DNA of 64,000 nt from MED-G116 sp038107835 (GTDB taxonomy: Bacteria > Pseudomonadota > Alphaproteobacteria > Puniceispirillales > Puniceispirillaceae): contig JAYNHH010000001.1 of assembly GCA_038107835.1 (NCBI GenBank), forward strand, positions 62,001 through 126,000, written 5' to 3'. The first letter of the stretch is position 1, and each line of letters starts with the position of its first letter. A program made the translations under genes and the position numbers. Of this stretch, positions 53,826 to 63,408 are shown piece by piece. Under the pieces are notes generated by a model. It was not told the origin of the DNA. It saw only the letters and a program-made list of their open reading frames with translations, and made no database searches.

Positions 53826-54048
53826 CGCCGGGATCCTTCCTCAATATCACGATTGAATAGGTGCATTACTTGGGACAACGGGAAAAAGGCGCCCGTCTGT
53901 CTGGTTCGTAGAAGCAGCACCTCTATGGACGAACGCTAGCCAAGTGTTGCAGCAAACCCATAGAACCAGATAAGGCTTTAACTGGTGCCAGAACCTGTGG
54001 TTAAATTGGGGCCTCTTGCTGATTGGACAAATTGACGGTGATGGCGCA
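53826..54048. promoter_or_regulatory. Divergent promoter and probable MocR-type operator region
   Basis: About 220 bases between the aminotransferase and the regulator. TCTGGTTC (53900-53907) and GAACCAGA (53963-53970) are perfect inverted copies, and CTGGTGCCAG (53982-53991) shares the CTGG/CCAG ends. Repeats of this kind fit binding by a dimeric MocR/TauR protein, but I cannot match them to a published site with certainty. Confidence 0.5.
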
Positions 54049-55563
54049 ATGCAGGACCATATCATTATCACGCTCGACCACGCTTCGGACATCAGCCTGC
54101 AGGCGCAAATCAGGCAGTCCGTCGTGGAGGCGATTCTGGCCCGCGCAATTCTGCCGGGCGATAAACTGCCATCCAGCCGGGCGCTTGCCACGCAACTGAA
54201 AGTATCGCGCAACACGGTCATTCTGGCCTATCAGGCACTGGTTGATACGGGCTATCTGCAACCACGCGAGCGCTCAGGTTACATGGTCAGCGAGGATGCA
54301 CCGGTCTCGCAACTCTCCCATCTCGCTTCAGATCGGCTGAAGGAAGGCGAGGCCAGCGACAGCGTGATTGAATGGGATGACAAGCTGGTTCAGTCCTGCG
54401 CCGATATCCATCCGGTACAAAAGCCGCTGAATTGGCGTGAATATCCATACCCATTTATCTATGGGCAAGTCGACAATGAATTGTTTCCGATGTCGGAATG
54501 GCGCGATTGCGCCAGACAGGCGCTTGGCATGCGGAATTTTGGCACCATGGTTGGTGATTTTGGCATGAATGATGATCCAATGCTGGTCAATTACATTTGC
54601 TCGCGCAGCTTGCCACGCCGTGGGATCAAAGCCCGCCCAGAGCAAATTCTGGTGACACTTGGCGCGCAGAACGCCCTTTATCTGGTTGCCCAGCTGATCG
54701 TAGATGCCCAGAAACACGTTGTCATTGAGAACCCGGCATACCCCGATTTGCGTGATATCCTGCGCCAACGCACGCCACACATCACCGAGCTGCCTGTCGA
54801 TGATGGTGGTCTTGTTCTTGATGAGGATGTTCTGAAACAATCCGACTCTGTTTTCATCACTCCCAGCCATCAATGCCCGACCACCTGCACGATGCCGGCC
54901 TCGCGGCGGCGGGCACTGCTTGATCTGGCAAGTCAGCATGATTTGTTGATCATCGAGGATGATTATGAATTTGAAATGAATTTCCTGGAGGCAGCGACAC
55001 CTGCGCTCAAATCCCAGGATGACGAAGGTCGGGTGATCTATGTCGGCAGCCTCTCAAAATCTGTCTTTCCGGGATTACGGCTTGGCTATCTTGTTGCACC
55101 TGAAGGCCTGATTGCCCAGGCCCGGGCGCTCCGTCATCTGATTTTGCGGCATCCGCCGGGACATGCACAGCGCACGCTCGCCTATTTTATGGCACTGGGG
55201 CATTACGACGCGCAGATCCGCAGATTGCGGCGGCATCTTGCTGGACGAAGGTCTGTGTTGCAGGCGGCGATGGATGAACATGGCCTGTTCACCCAAACGG
55301 CGTCACATTTTGGCGGGACCAGTTTCTGGGTCAATGGCCCCGGCTGGCTCGACGCGGGTGATCTGGCATTGCGCGCGCGCGATAAGGGAGTGCTGATCGA
55401 ACCCGGAGATGTTTTCTTTCGGCCCGAGGAACCATCACTGAATTACTTTCGCCTGTCCTATTCAGCCATTTCAACTGATCGGATCGCCGAGGGTGTGGCG
55501 CGTCTTGCCGCGGTCATTGATGAAATGAAAGCTGAGCATTCGGTGTCTCAATCACACCGGTGA
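54049..55563 (+). CDS. MocR-family transcriptional regulator (TauR-like)
   Basis: A 504-residue MocR/PdxR-type regulator: an N-terminal GntR winged helix (about 15-85, with LPSSRALATQLKVSRNTVI) joined to an aminotransferase-like domain with the PLP Lys in YVGSLSKSVFPGLRLGYLV (about 340). TauR, which senses taurine with PLP and activates taurine genes, has this architecture. It is divergent from the aminotransferase, supporting that role. ATG 54049 is chosen; a TTG at 54016 is in frame. A PdxR role is less likely, as no pdx genes are near. Confidence 0.85.
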   Translation: MQDHIIITLDHASDISLQAQIRQSVVEAILARAILPGDKLPSSRALATQLKVSRNTVILAYQALVDTGYLQPRERSGYMVSEDAPVSQLSHLASDRLKEGEASDSVIEWDDKLVQSCADIHPVQKPLNWREYPYPFIYGQVDNELFPMSEWRDCARQALGMRNFGTMVGDFGMNDDPMLVNYICSRSLPRRGIKARPEQILVTLGAQNALYLVAQLIVDAQKHVVIENPAYPDLRDILRQRTPHITELPVDDGGLVLDEDVLKQSDSVFITPSHQCPTTCTMPASRRRALLDLASQHDLLIIEDDYEFEMNFLEAATPALKSQDDEGRVIYVGSLSKSVFPGLRLGYLVAPEGLIAQARALRHLILRHPPGHAQRTLAYFMALGHYDAQIRRLRRHLAGRRSVLQAAMDEHGLFTQTASHFGGTSFWVNGPGWLDAGDLALRARDKGVLIEPGDVFFRPEEPSLNYFRLSYSAISTDRIAEGVARLAAVIDEMKAEHSVSQSHR

Positions 55564-55732
55564 GCCGAACGGCGCAATGCACCAAATGGCACTATGATTT
55601 GTTGAGGCTGGTTCTATTTGACAGGACCTTAAACAGCGACCATGTTGGGGCACTCTGTCATCAACGCCAGCATTTTCAGAACCCCGCTGGCATTACCTTG
55701 ACTGACCAGTATTATCGCATGAGCAGTGACAT

Positions 55733-56686
55733 ATGAGCAGTGAAAACAGCCCCTTTCTTCGCGCCCCGGATGAAGCCTGTCCGCCCGCTCTGCTTGAGAT
55801 TGCCAGAAGCAGTGCGCCACGGCGGATTGCCTTTGTACGTGCCATCGGACGCGCCACTCTTGAAACTGCGCGGGATGCGCTGACTCACGCCGTGGCAACT
55901 CCTGTTCTGGTTGGCGAGATCGAGCAGATTCGCTCTGACGCCGATGCCATTGGCTGGAGCCTTGATGGTGTTGAACTGATTGCCGCAGAGGGTGAGCAAA
56001 ACGCCATTGCGCGGGCTATTGAGCTTGTCGCTTCGGGTGGTGCGTCTGGTCTGCTGAAGGGGCAGCTTCACTCCGATGTCTTCATGGGTGCAATCGTCCG
56101 GAAACAGGCAGGCATCCGAACCGACAGACGGATGCTGCATATTTTTGCGATGTTGCCACCCGGTGGGGGTAAGCCGTTATTTATCAGTGATGCCGCCGTC
56201 AACGTGACACCGAATATCGAAACCCGTGTTGAGTCGGCGCTGCAGATGGCCGATCTGGCGCGGAAAATGGGCACAGTGAGACCGAAGGTCGCGATCCTGT
56301 CGGCGACAGAATCGTTGCTGCCAGCGGTGCCATCAAGTATTGAAGCGAACGAGATTGCCGCCCTCGCCGCATCGCGTGATGAAAATGCAGATTTTGCCGG
56401 TCCACTGTCATTTGATCTGGCGTTGTCGCCTGAGTCTGTCGCGGTGAAGGGCATTGCTGCAGACAGCCCGTTGGCGCGGGTCGCTGGACAGGCCGATGCG
56501 CTGGTTGTCCCCGATATTGTTTCGGGAAATGTTTTGTTCAAATCACTGGCCTATTGTGCCGGTGGGCTGGCCGCCGGTCTTGTAGTTGGTGGTTCGGTGC
56601 CAATTTTATTGACGAGCCGCGCGGATCCACCGGCGGCACGACTCGCATCACTGGCCTTGGCGGCAATCGCGGGCAGGAAAGGGTAG
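55733..56686 (+). CDS. pta: Phosphate acetyltransferase (phosphotransacetylase family)
   Basis: A 317-residue phosphotransacetylase/phosphobutyryltransferase-family enzyme with the conserved late segments DALVVPDIVSGNVLFKS and GGSVPILLTSRADP. It converts acetyl phosphate and CoA to acetyl-CoA. In sulfonate degradation Pta handles the acetyl phosphate made by Xsc, and here it stands directly in front of soeA (3 bases apart) and behind the TauR-like gene. No acetate kinase or xsc is next to it. The ATG at 55733 lacks a strong ribosome site. Confidence 0.85.
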   Translation: MSSENSPFLRAPDEACPPALLEIARSSAPRRIAFVRAIGRATLETARDALTHAVATPVLVGEIEQIRSDADAIGWSLDGVELIAAEGEQNAIARAIELVASGGASGLLKGQLHSDVFMGAIVRKQAGIRTDRRMLHIFAMLPPGGGKPLFISDAAVNVTPNIETRVESALQMADLARKMGTVRPKVAILSATESLLPAVPSSIEANEIAALAASRDENADFAGPLSFDLALSPESVAVKGIAADSPLARVAGQADALVVPDIVSGNVLFKSLAYCAGGLAAGLVVGGSVPILLTSRADPPAARLASLALAAIAGRKG

Positions 56687-56689
56687 ATT

Positions 56690-59593
56690 ATGAGTGTGGA
56701 ACCACAATTGGACACTTCACCGAAGGTCGGTGATGAAGTCCGAAAGACCACCTGTTACATGTGCGCATGCCGGTGCGGTATCAATGTTCATCTGCGCGAC
56801 AACAGGATCCGTTATATCGAGGGCAATCGCGACCATCCGGTGAACAAGGGCGTTCTTTGCGCAAAGGGGTCTGCGGGCATCATGCAGCATTACTCGCCGG
56901 CGCGGCTGCAATCGCCGATGAAGCGCGTGGGTCCTCGCGGTTCTGGACAGTTTGAGCCGATCAGTTGGGAAGAGGCGCTATCCACCGCAACAGATTGGCT
57001 GGCGCCGATTCGCAAGAGGGATCCGAAGAAGCTGGCCTTCTTTACAGGCCGGGATCAGTCACAGGCGCTGACCGGATGGTGGGCGCAGCAGTTTGGCACC
57101 CCGAATTTTGCGGCACATGGCGGTTTCTGTTCAGTTAATATGGCGGCAGGCGGCATTTACACCATTGGTGGTGCCTTTTGGGAATTTGGCTCACCCGATT
57201 GGGATCTGACCGAGATGTTTGTTCTTTTCGGTGTGGCCGAGGACCATGATTCGAACCCGATCAAAATTGGGCTTGGCAAACTCAAGGGTCGTGGCAAGCG
57301 CGTTGTGTCGGTCAATCCGGTGCAAACAGGCTACGCTGCGATTTCTGATGATTGGTACGGGGTAACCCCGGGAACTGATGGTCTTCTGATCATCTCGCTG
57401 ATCCGCGAATTGATGCGCTCCGGCAATATTGATGTTGATTATCTGCGCCGCTACACGAATGCGCCCTGGCTGGTCATTCGCAACCCTGGCGCCGCAAATG
57501 ATGGGCTGTTCCTGCGCGACAAGGAGGGTGAGCCACAGGTTCTTGACCGGGCAACGGGAAAGCCTGTCTCTCACAAGACAGCAAATGTCAGCGTTGGGTT
57601 GCAGGGCGAGGTAAAGGTCAAGGGTGGCGGTGTTGCCGTTCCGGCTTTCATGTTGATGACCGAAGCCTATATGGATGATCGCTATGGGCCCGAGGAAGTG
57701 GCTGGAATTGTCGGCATTTCCGCCACGCGGATTCGCCAGTTTGCGGCTGATCTGGCTGAGGCGGCCTTTGCAAGGGAAGTGGTTGTTGACCAACCATGGA
57801 CAGATTGGAAAGGCGAACGTCACGAGAAGATGATCGGCCGCCCAGTCTCGATGCATGCAATGCGCGGTATTTCAGCCCACTCCAATGGGTTTCAGACCTG
57901 TCGCGCGTTGCATGTGCTGCAATTGATGCTTGGATCGGTCGAGGTGCCAGGTGGATTTCGTTTCAAGCCCCCCTATCCGAAGCCACCGCACGCGCATCCC
58001 AAGCCGGCTGGTCGGCCGGACCAGGTGGCTGCTGGAAAGCCGCTTGGCGGTGCGCCGCTTGGCTATGTTCTCGGGCCGGAAGATTTGCTTATTGGACCGG
58101 AGGGAGAGCCACAGCGTATCGACAAGGCCTATAGCTGGGATGCGCCGATGTCGGCACATGGATTGATGCATATGGTTATTTCCAATGCCGTTGCCGGTGA
58201 TCCCTATCCTGCTGATGTGCTGTTCATGTATATGGCCAACATGGCGTGGAATTCGTCAATGAACACCCGCGGTGTGATGAATATGTTGACCGAAACCGAC
58301 CCACAAACCGGTGAATACAAGATCCCCAAAATCATCTATTCGGATGCTTACTCCTCGGAAATGGTCGCCTATGCCGATCTGATTCTGCCGGACACCACCT
58401 ATCTGGAACGGCATGATGCGATTTCGCTTTTGGATCGCCCGATCTGCGAGGCCGATGGTGTTGCAGATGCCATCAGATGGCCGGTGATCGAACCTGACCG
58501 GGATGTCCGCGGCTTTCAATCTGTTCTTCTCGATATTGGTGCGCGGCTTGGCCTGCCGGGAATGGTCAATGACGATGGCAGCGCAAAATACAGTGACTAT
58601 GGTGATTACATTGTCAATCACCAGCGCAAGCCTGGTATTGGGCCGCTTGCCGGTTTCCGGGGTGCCAATGGCACCAGCGAGGGGCGTGGCGATGTAAATC
58701 CTGACCAACTGGACGCCTATATCGAAAATGGCAGTTTCTGGCATACCGACATACCCGAGGAGGCGCGCTATTACAAAATGGCGAACATGGCCTATCAGGA
58801 TTTTGCCGTTGATATGGGTTTTTATGACAATCCACAGCCCTATGCCTTTCAGATCTATTCTGAGACCTTGCAGAAATTCAGGCTCGCTGCTGAAGGGCAT
58901 GGTGATGCGCAGCCTCCAGACCATCTGCGGGAACGTGTGCGTACATGTTTCACGCCGCTGCCTTCCTGGTATGCCCCCTTCGAGGGTGAGGCCATCAGTG
59001 AGGAGGAGTATCCGCTGCATGCGCTGACCCAACGTCCGATGGCGATGTATCATTCATGGGGGTCGCAGAATCCATGGCTGCGCCAGATACATGGGCACAA
59101 CCCGATGTTCATCTCTCAGGGCCTTGCCGATGAGCATGATCTTGTCGATGGTGACTGGATCTGGGTTACCTCACATCATGGCAAAATACGCGTTCCTGTT
59201 GCCGTCATGGCTGGCGTCAATGACAGGACAATCTGGACATGGAACGCCATTGGCAAGCGCAAGGGAGCGTGGCAGTTGGATGAGGACGCACCAGAAGCCA
59301 AGAAGGGCTTTTTGCTGAACCATCTCATCTATGAGTTGCTGCCCCCAAAAGGGGACGGTCAGCGCTGGTCGAATTCCGACCCGATCACGGGGCAGGCCGC
59401 ATGGTTCGATCTACGTGTACGAATCGCCAAGGCGGCCGCTGATGAGCCTGCCGAATCCGCGCCACAATTTGAGTCGTTGCCGCGAATGAACGGTATGGCG
59501 CAGCCGGACAAGACGCTTCGATATGGATTGAAATGGACCGCGAATGCCAGCACGGCAGAGGCCGGTCGGAAAAAAGGAAAAATGTCGTCATGA
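56690..59593 (+). CDS. soeA: Molybdopterin oxidoreductase, sulfite dehydrogenase SoeA-like
   Basis: A 967-residue member of the DMSO reductase superfamily. The N-terminal 4Fe-4S motif is CYMCACRCGINV (about 22-33) followed by GVLCAKG, and two molybdopterin-guanine-dinucleotide binding regions follow, including VSVNPVQT and a C-terminal domain with VDGDWIWVTSHHGKIRVP. There is no Tat signal, as expected for the cytoplasmic SoeABC, which oxidises sulfite to sulfate and passes electrons to quinone. pta precedes it by 3 bases, soeB overlaps it. Polysulfide/thiosulfate reductase is the alternative family. Confidence 0.85.
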   Translation: MSVEPQLDTSPKVGDEVRKTTCYMCACRCGINVHLRDNRIRYIEGNRDHPVNKGVLCAKGSAGIMQHYSPARLQSPMKRVGPRGSGQFEPISWEEALSTATDWLAPIRKRDPKKLAFFTGRDQSQALTGWWAQQFGTPNFAAHGGFCSVNMAAGGIYTIGGAFWEFGSPDWDLTEMFVLFGVAEDHDSNPIKIGLGKLKGRGKRVVSVNPVQTGYAAISDDWYGVTPGTDGLLIISLIRELMRSGNIDVDYLRRYTNAPWLVIRNPGAANDGLFLRDKEGEPQVLDRATGKPVSHKTANVSVGLQGEVKVKGGGVAVPAFMLMTEAYMDDRYGPEEVAGIVGISATRIRQFAADLAEAAFAREVVVDQPWTDWKGERHEKMIGRPVSMHAMRGISAHSNGFQTCRALHVLQLMLGSVEVPGGFRFKPPYPKPPHAHPKPAGRPDQVAAGKPLGGAPLGYVLGPEDLLIGPEGEPQRIDKAYSWDAPMSAHGLMHMVISNAVAGDPYPADVLFMYMANMAWNSSMNTRGVMNMLTETDPQTGEYKIPKIIYSDAYSSEMVAYADLILPDTTYLERHDAISLLDRPICEADGVADAIRWPVIEPDRDVRGFQSVLLDIGARLGLPGMVNDDGSAKYSDYGDYIVNHQRKPGIGPLAGFRGANGTSEGRGDVNPDQLDAYIENGSFWHTDIPEEARYYKMANMAYQDFAVDMGFYDNPQPYAFQIYSETLQKFRLAAEGHGDAQPPDHLRERVRTCFTPLPSWYAPFEGEAISEEEYPLHALTQRPMAMYHSWGSQNPWLRQIHGHNPMFISQGLADEHDLVDGDWIWVTSHHGKIRVPVAVMAGVNDRTIWTWNAIGKRKGAWQLDEDAPEAKKGFLLNHLIYELLPPKGDGQRWSNSDPITGQAAWFDLRVRIAKAAADEPAESAPQFESLPRMNGMAQPDKTLRYGLKWTANASTAEAGRKKGKMSS

Positions 59594-60333
59594 CCAGTTT
59601 GCCAGAGCCATCGGCCATCAAGCTAGGCCTTGTCATCGACCTTGATATCTGTGTTGGCTGCCAGGCCTGCGTGGTGAATTGCAAGGAATGGAACACGTCA
59701 GGATATGGTGCGCCACTGAGTGATGAAAATGCCTATGGAGCCAATCCCAGCGGCGCGTGGCTCAATCGGGTGCATGCCTTTGAGGCGGGTGAGGGCGAAA
59801 CAGCCAAAACCATTCACTTTCCAAAATCCTGCCTGCATTGCGAGGAAGCGCCCTGCGTCACGGTATGTCCTACGGGCGCCTCGTTCAAGCGCGCCGAGGA
59901 TGGCATCGTTCTGGTGAATGAGGATTGGTGCATTGGCTGCGGTTTGTGCGCCTGGTCATGCCCCTATGGTGCCCGTGAGATGGACCCGGCCGAGGGTGTG
60001 ATGAAGAAATGCACGCTGTGCGTTGACCGTATCTACAATGAGAACCTTCCCGAGGAGGATCAGGTGCCGGCATGCGTGCGAACCTGCCCGACGAATGCCC
60101 GTCACTTTGGCGATCTGGGTGACCCGAACTCAGAAGTCAGCTTGATGGTGGCGGCGCGTGATGGTTTTGATCTGATGCCCGAACAGGGTACAAAGCCGGT
60201 CAACAAGTATTTGCCTCCACGCCAGCGCCGCCAGACAGAGGATGCGCCGATGTCTCTGGTGGCCATGGCAGATGCCGAAACGCCCAAGGGCTTTTGGAAG
60301 TGGGTGGATTCAACTCTGGAAAAACTGGGATAA
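59590..60333 (+). CDS. soeB: Ferredoxin-like subunit SoeB
   Basis: A 247-residue iron-sulfur protein with four cysteine clusters of the DmsB/PsrB type: CVGCQACVVNCK (about 21-32), CLHCEEAPCVTVCP, CIGCGLCAWSCP and a fourth CTLCVDR paired with ACVRTCP. They would carry four 4Fe-4S clusters from the molybdenum subunit to the membrane subunit. ATG 59590 overlaps the soeA stop as ATGA. Its C-terminal tail (about 215-247) is extended relative to the ferredoxin core. Confidence 0.93.
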   Translation: MTSLPEPSAIKLGLVIDLDICVGCQACVVNCKEWNTSGYGAPLSDENAYGANPSGAWLNRVHAFEAGEGETAKTIHFPKSCLHCEEAPCVTVCPTGASFKRAEDGIVLVNEDWCIGCGLCAWSCPYGAREMDPAEGVMKKCTLCVDRIYNENLPEEDQVPACVRTCPTNARHFGDLGDPNSEVSLMVAARDGFDLMPEQGTKPVNKYLPPRQRRQTEDAPMSLVAMADAETPKGFWKWVDSTLEKLG

Positions 60334-60337
60334 AGTC

Positions 60338-61252
60338 ATGCGTCCAGCCTGGTCGATTATTTTCTTTACGTCATCATCTGGTCTTGGCCTTGGCCTCGCC
60401 GCGTGGATTGTTCTTGGCCTTGTGCCGCTGGAGTCAGCGATGCATCTGCTTGTGATTGCCGGATTTACCTTTGGGCTGATTGGTGCGGGGCTGCTCAGTT
60501 CAACTCTGCATCTGGGGCATCCGGAGCGCGCATGGCGTGCCTTGAGCCAATGGCGTTCGAGCTGGCTATCGCGTGAGGGTGTGCTTGCGGTTGCTGTCAT
60601 GGCGGCATTGTTTGCCTGGTTCGTCCATATACATGATGGCGCGGTACCTCCGTTATGGGCGTCGTCTGTGGTTTTGGTTCTGATCATCGCTACCGTCTAT
60701 GCCACCTCGATGATATACGCCTCGCTGAAAACAGTTGCGCGGTGGCATCATCCGTTGACACCTGTCTGCTATTTGATGTTTGCGGCAGCTGGAGGCTTGC
60801 TCGCAGCCTGTTGGCTGCTGGCGATGACTGGCCAGCCTGTGACCGTTTTCGTCCAGCAATCGACCTTGCTGTTGCTGGCAGCGGCATGGGGTGTAAAGCT
60901 GGTCTGGTGGCGGGTTGCGGGGGCTGCAGGTTCTGGCAGCAGCCTTGCAAGTGCCACAGGCCTGACCACGCTTGGTGAGGTGCGTAGCCTCATGCCACCG
61001 CACACATCGGAAAACTATCTGCAGCATGAAATGGGTTTTGTCGTGGCTCGCCGCCATGCCGAGAAGCTCCGGCTTTTGTCACTTGGCTTTGGCGCTGTTC
61101 TGCCGTTGCTTCTCATCTGGCTGGCGCCGGCGACGGCTCCTGTTCTGGGCCTTGCGCTGGTGAGCCATGTGGCAGGTGTCTTTGTTGAGCGGTGGTTGTT
61201 CTTTGCCGAGGCGAAGCATGTCGTTTCTCTCTATTATGGCGAGGTGCATTGA
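60338..61252 (+). CDS. soeC: DmsC-type membrane anchor subunit SoeC
   Basis: A 304-residue integral membrane protein with about eight hydrophobic segments, of the DmsC family, carrying STLHLGHPERAWRALSQWRSSW (about 53-74) that is typical of this anchor. It passes electrons to or from the quinone pool. ATG 60338 is 4 bases after soeB. DmsC-type anchors are shared by DMSO reductase and SoeABC; the cytoplasmic soeA and the taurine-linked context make sulfite oxidation the better assignment. Confidence 0.88.
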   Translation: MRPAWSIIFFTSSSGLGLGLAAWIVLGLVPLESAMHLLVIAGFTFGLIGAGLLSSTLHLGHPERAWRALSQWRSSWLSREGVLAVAVMAALFAWFVHIHDGAVPPLWASSVVLVLIIATVYATSMIYASLKTVARWHHPLTPVCYLMFAAAGGLLAACWLLAMTGQPVTVFVQQSTLLLLAAAWGVKLVWWRVAGAAGSGSSLASATGLTTLGEVRSLMPPHTSENYLQHEMGFVVARRHAEKLRLLSLGFGAVLPLLLIWLAPATAPVLGLALVSHVAGVFVERWLFFAEAKHVVSLYYGEVH

Positions 61253-61281
61253 GCGCCTCGACATCTCCCGGAGTGCATAAA

Positions 61282-61308
61282 AAAACCGGCCCTAAAAGGG
61301 CCGGTTTT
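61282..61308. terminator. Bidirectional rho-independent terminator
   Basis: AAAACCGGCCCT (61282-61293), loop AAA, and AGGGCCGGTTTT (61297-61308) form a perfect 12-base stem flanked by A- and T-runs, so it works in both directions. It ends the pta-soeABC operon and the convergent hppA gene. Confidence 0.92.
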
Positions 61309-61332
61309 CTCTTATCTTGAATGTGGGGCTGA

Positions 61333-63342
61333 TCAGACCAGCAACGGTGCAATCACCAGGCTGACAATCGCCATCACGTTGATCAGGATGTTCATTGATG
61401 GACCTGATGTGTCTTTCAGCGGGTCACCAACGGTGTCGCCGACCACAGCGGCCTTGTGAACATCGGAACCCTTGCCGCCAAGATTGCCCTTTTCGACATA
61501 CTTCTTGGCATTGTCCCATGCGCCACCAGCATTGGCCATCATCAGCGCCATCATGACGCAGCAGATCAGCGCACCAGCGAGCATGCCGCCAAGCGCCTTC
61601 GGACCCAGAGCAAACCCGATGATCACCGGTGCCAGCACTGCCATTGAGCCTGGCATCACCATCTTGCGTAAAGCAGCGCGTGTGGCAATGTCAACGCAAC
61701 GGGCTGTGTCTGGCTTGCCAGTACCCTCAAGAAGGCCAGGGATCTCGCGGAACTGACGACGTACCTCGACAATCATTTCAAAGGCTGCGTCACCGACCGC
61801 AGTCATTGTCATCGCACTCACCAGAAACGGGAAGATACCACCGATGAACATGCCACACAGTACCATGGGATCATTGATAGCAAGAACAAAGGTAGGATCA
61901 CCATTGCTGACTTTGGCGATATAGGCGCTGATAAGGGCAAGCGCAGCAAGCGCAGCAGCGGAAATGGCGAAGCCTTTACCGATAGCTGCGGTTGAGTTAC
62001 CGACTTCATCGAGTGAGTCCGTGATCTCGCGAGTTTCCGGTCCCATCTCAGCCATTTCGGCAATACCACCAGCATTGTCTGCGACAGGGCCATAGGCGTC
62101 TATCGCCATGGTGATGCCAACTGTTGAGAGCATGCCAACAGCGGCAAGACCAACACCATACAGGCCAGCTGCAGCATTTGCGCAGAAGATGATTGCAGCG
62201 ATTGTCAGAACCGGAATAGCTACAGACTGCATGCCCGTTGCGAGGCCAGAAATCATCACTGTGGCTGGGCCGGTCTCACCATCTTTGGCGATTTTGCGGA
62301 CCGGGGCACCACCGGTGTAATATTCGGTCACGAGGCCAACGATGATACCACCAATGGCACCAACCAGAACAGCGAACCAGACACCGGATGTTGCGCCCAT
62401 CGCCTGAATGACTGCATAGGCGGCTGCAATGAAGATGACTGCTGAGCCAATGGTGCCAAATCTCAGCGCAACGTCAGCGCTTTTGTGGGAGAACATCTTC
62501 ACGGCAAAAATGCCGATCAGCGAGCAGACAATGCCAGTGGATGCCAGGGCCAGCGGCATGAATTGCAGCGCACCCTGATCGCCGCCAAGACGATTTACCG
62601 TTTCCATTGACATGGAAGCGGCAAGGGCAATCGACGCAATCATTGAGCCACAATATGATTCGAAAATATCCGAACCCATGCCAGCAACGTCACCCACGTT
62701 ATCACCCACATTGTCGGCAATCACGGCAGGGTTGCGGGGGTCATCCTCTGGAATGCCAGCCTCAACCTTGCCAACAAGGTCGGCCCCGACGTCAGCTGAT
62801 TTGGTAAAGATGCCACCACCAACACGGCTGAACAGAGCAACGGATGAGCCACCCATCGCAAAGCCCTCAATGGCCTCAACACCATGTGCAGTGCCACCCA
62901 TGAAGTGGTAAAGTATGCCGATGCCGAGCAAGCCCATTGATGCAACTGTGAGGCCCATGATCGAACCGCCAAAGAAAGCCACATTCAGCGCAGCAGCTGC
63001 ACCTTCCGTATTGGCCGCAACGGCTGTTCTGACATTCGCCTTTGTTGCTGAATACATGCCTATATAGCCGGCAACACCCGAGCAAAAAGCACCAAGCGTG
63101 AAGGAAATGGCTGTGTCGACACCAAGGCCCCAATAAAGGGCAGCGATACAGATCAGACAGAAAATGGCCAAACGTTTATATTCGCTGGCCATGAAGACCA
63201 TCGCGCCAAGATGAATCTCATCCGAGATTTCTTTGACCCTGCCCTCTCCGGCTGGGGTTTGTAGAATTCTCGCATAGACCATTAAGGCCGCGACCAAGCC
63301 CAATATGCCAAGGCTGATCGGCAAAACTGCGGAAGTAAGCAT
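61333..63342 (-). CDS. hppA: Membrane-bound ion-translocating pyrophosphatase
   Basis: A 669-residue H(+)/Na(+)-pumping pyrophosphatase with about 16 membrane segments. The active-site loops include the conserved acidic DVGADLVGKVE and NVGDNVGDVAG, and MVGDPLKDT-like VGDTVGDPLKDTSGPS at the C-terminus. The segment GNSTAAIGKGFAI carries Ala where potassium-independent enzymes have Lys, which points to the potassium-dependent class. It uses pyrophosphate to energise the membrane. GAGGA before ATG 63342 sets the start. A 9-base inverted repeat lies in the leader. Confidence 0.95.
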   Translation of the reverse strand: MLTSAVLPISLGILGLVAALMVYARILQTPAGEGRVKEISDEIHLGAMVFMASEYKRLAIFCLICIAALYWGLGVDTAISFTLGAFCSGVAGYIGMYSATKANVRTAVAANTEGAAAALNVAFFGGSIMGLTVASMGLLGIGILYHFMGGTAHGVEAIEGFAMGGSSVALFSRVGGGIFTKSADVGADLVGKVEAGIPEDDPRNPAVIADNVGDNVGDVAGMGSDIFESYCGSMIASIALAASMSMETVNRLGGDQGALQFMPLALASTGIVCSLIGIFAVKMFSHKSADVALRFGTIGSAVIFIAAAYAVIQAMGATSGVWFAVLVGAIGGIIVGLVTEYYTGGAPVRKIAKDGETGPATVMISGLATGMQSVAIPVLTIAAIIFCANAAAGLYGVGLAAVGMLSTVGITMAIDAYGPVADNAGGIAEMAEMGPETREITDSLDEVGNSTAAIGKGFAISAAALAALALISAYIAKVSNGDPTFVLAINDPMVLCGMFIGGIFPFLVSAMTMTAVGDAAFEMIVEVRRQFREIPGLLEGTGKPDTARCVDIATRAALRKMVMPGSMAVLAPVIIGFALGPKALGGMLAGALICCVMMALMMANAGGAWDNAKKYVEKGNLGGKGSDVHKAAVVGDTVGDPLKDTSGPSMNILINVMAIVSLVIAPLLV

Positions 63343-63371
63343 GAAACTTTCCTCTTGATTGTAGTGGAGAA

Positions 63372-63408
63372 GCGGTTTGTTTGTGTGGTTATCTCCCCGA
63401 CAAACCGC
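63372..63408 (-). promoter_or_regulatory. Inverted repeat in the hppA leader
   Basis: GCGGTTTGT (63372-63380) and ACAAACCGC (63400-63408) are perfect 9-base inverted copies with a 19-base spacer, 30 bases upstream of the hppA start. It may be an operator or a hairpin in the 5' leader of the mRNA. Function is unknown. Confidence 0.4.
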
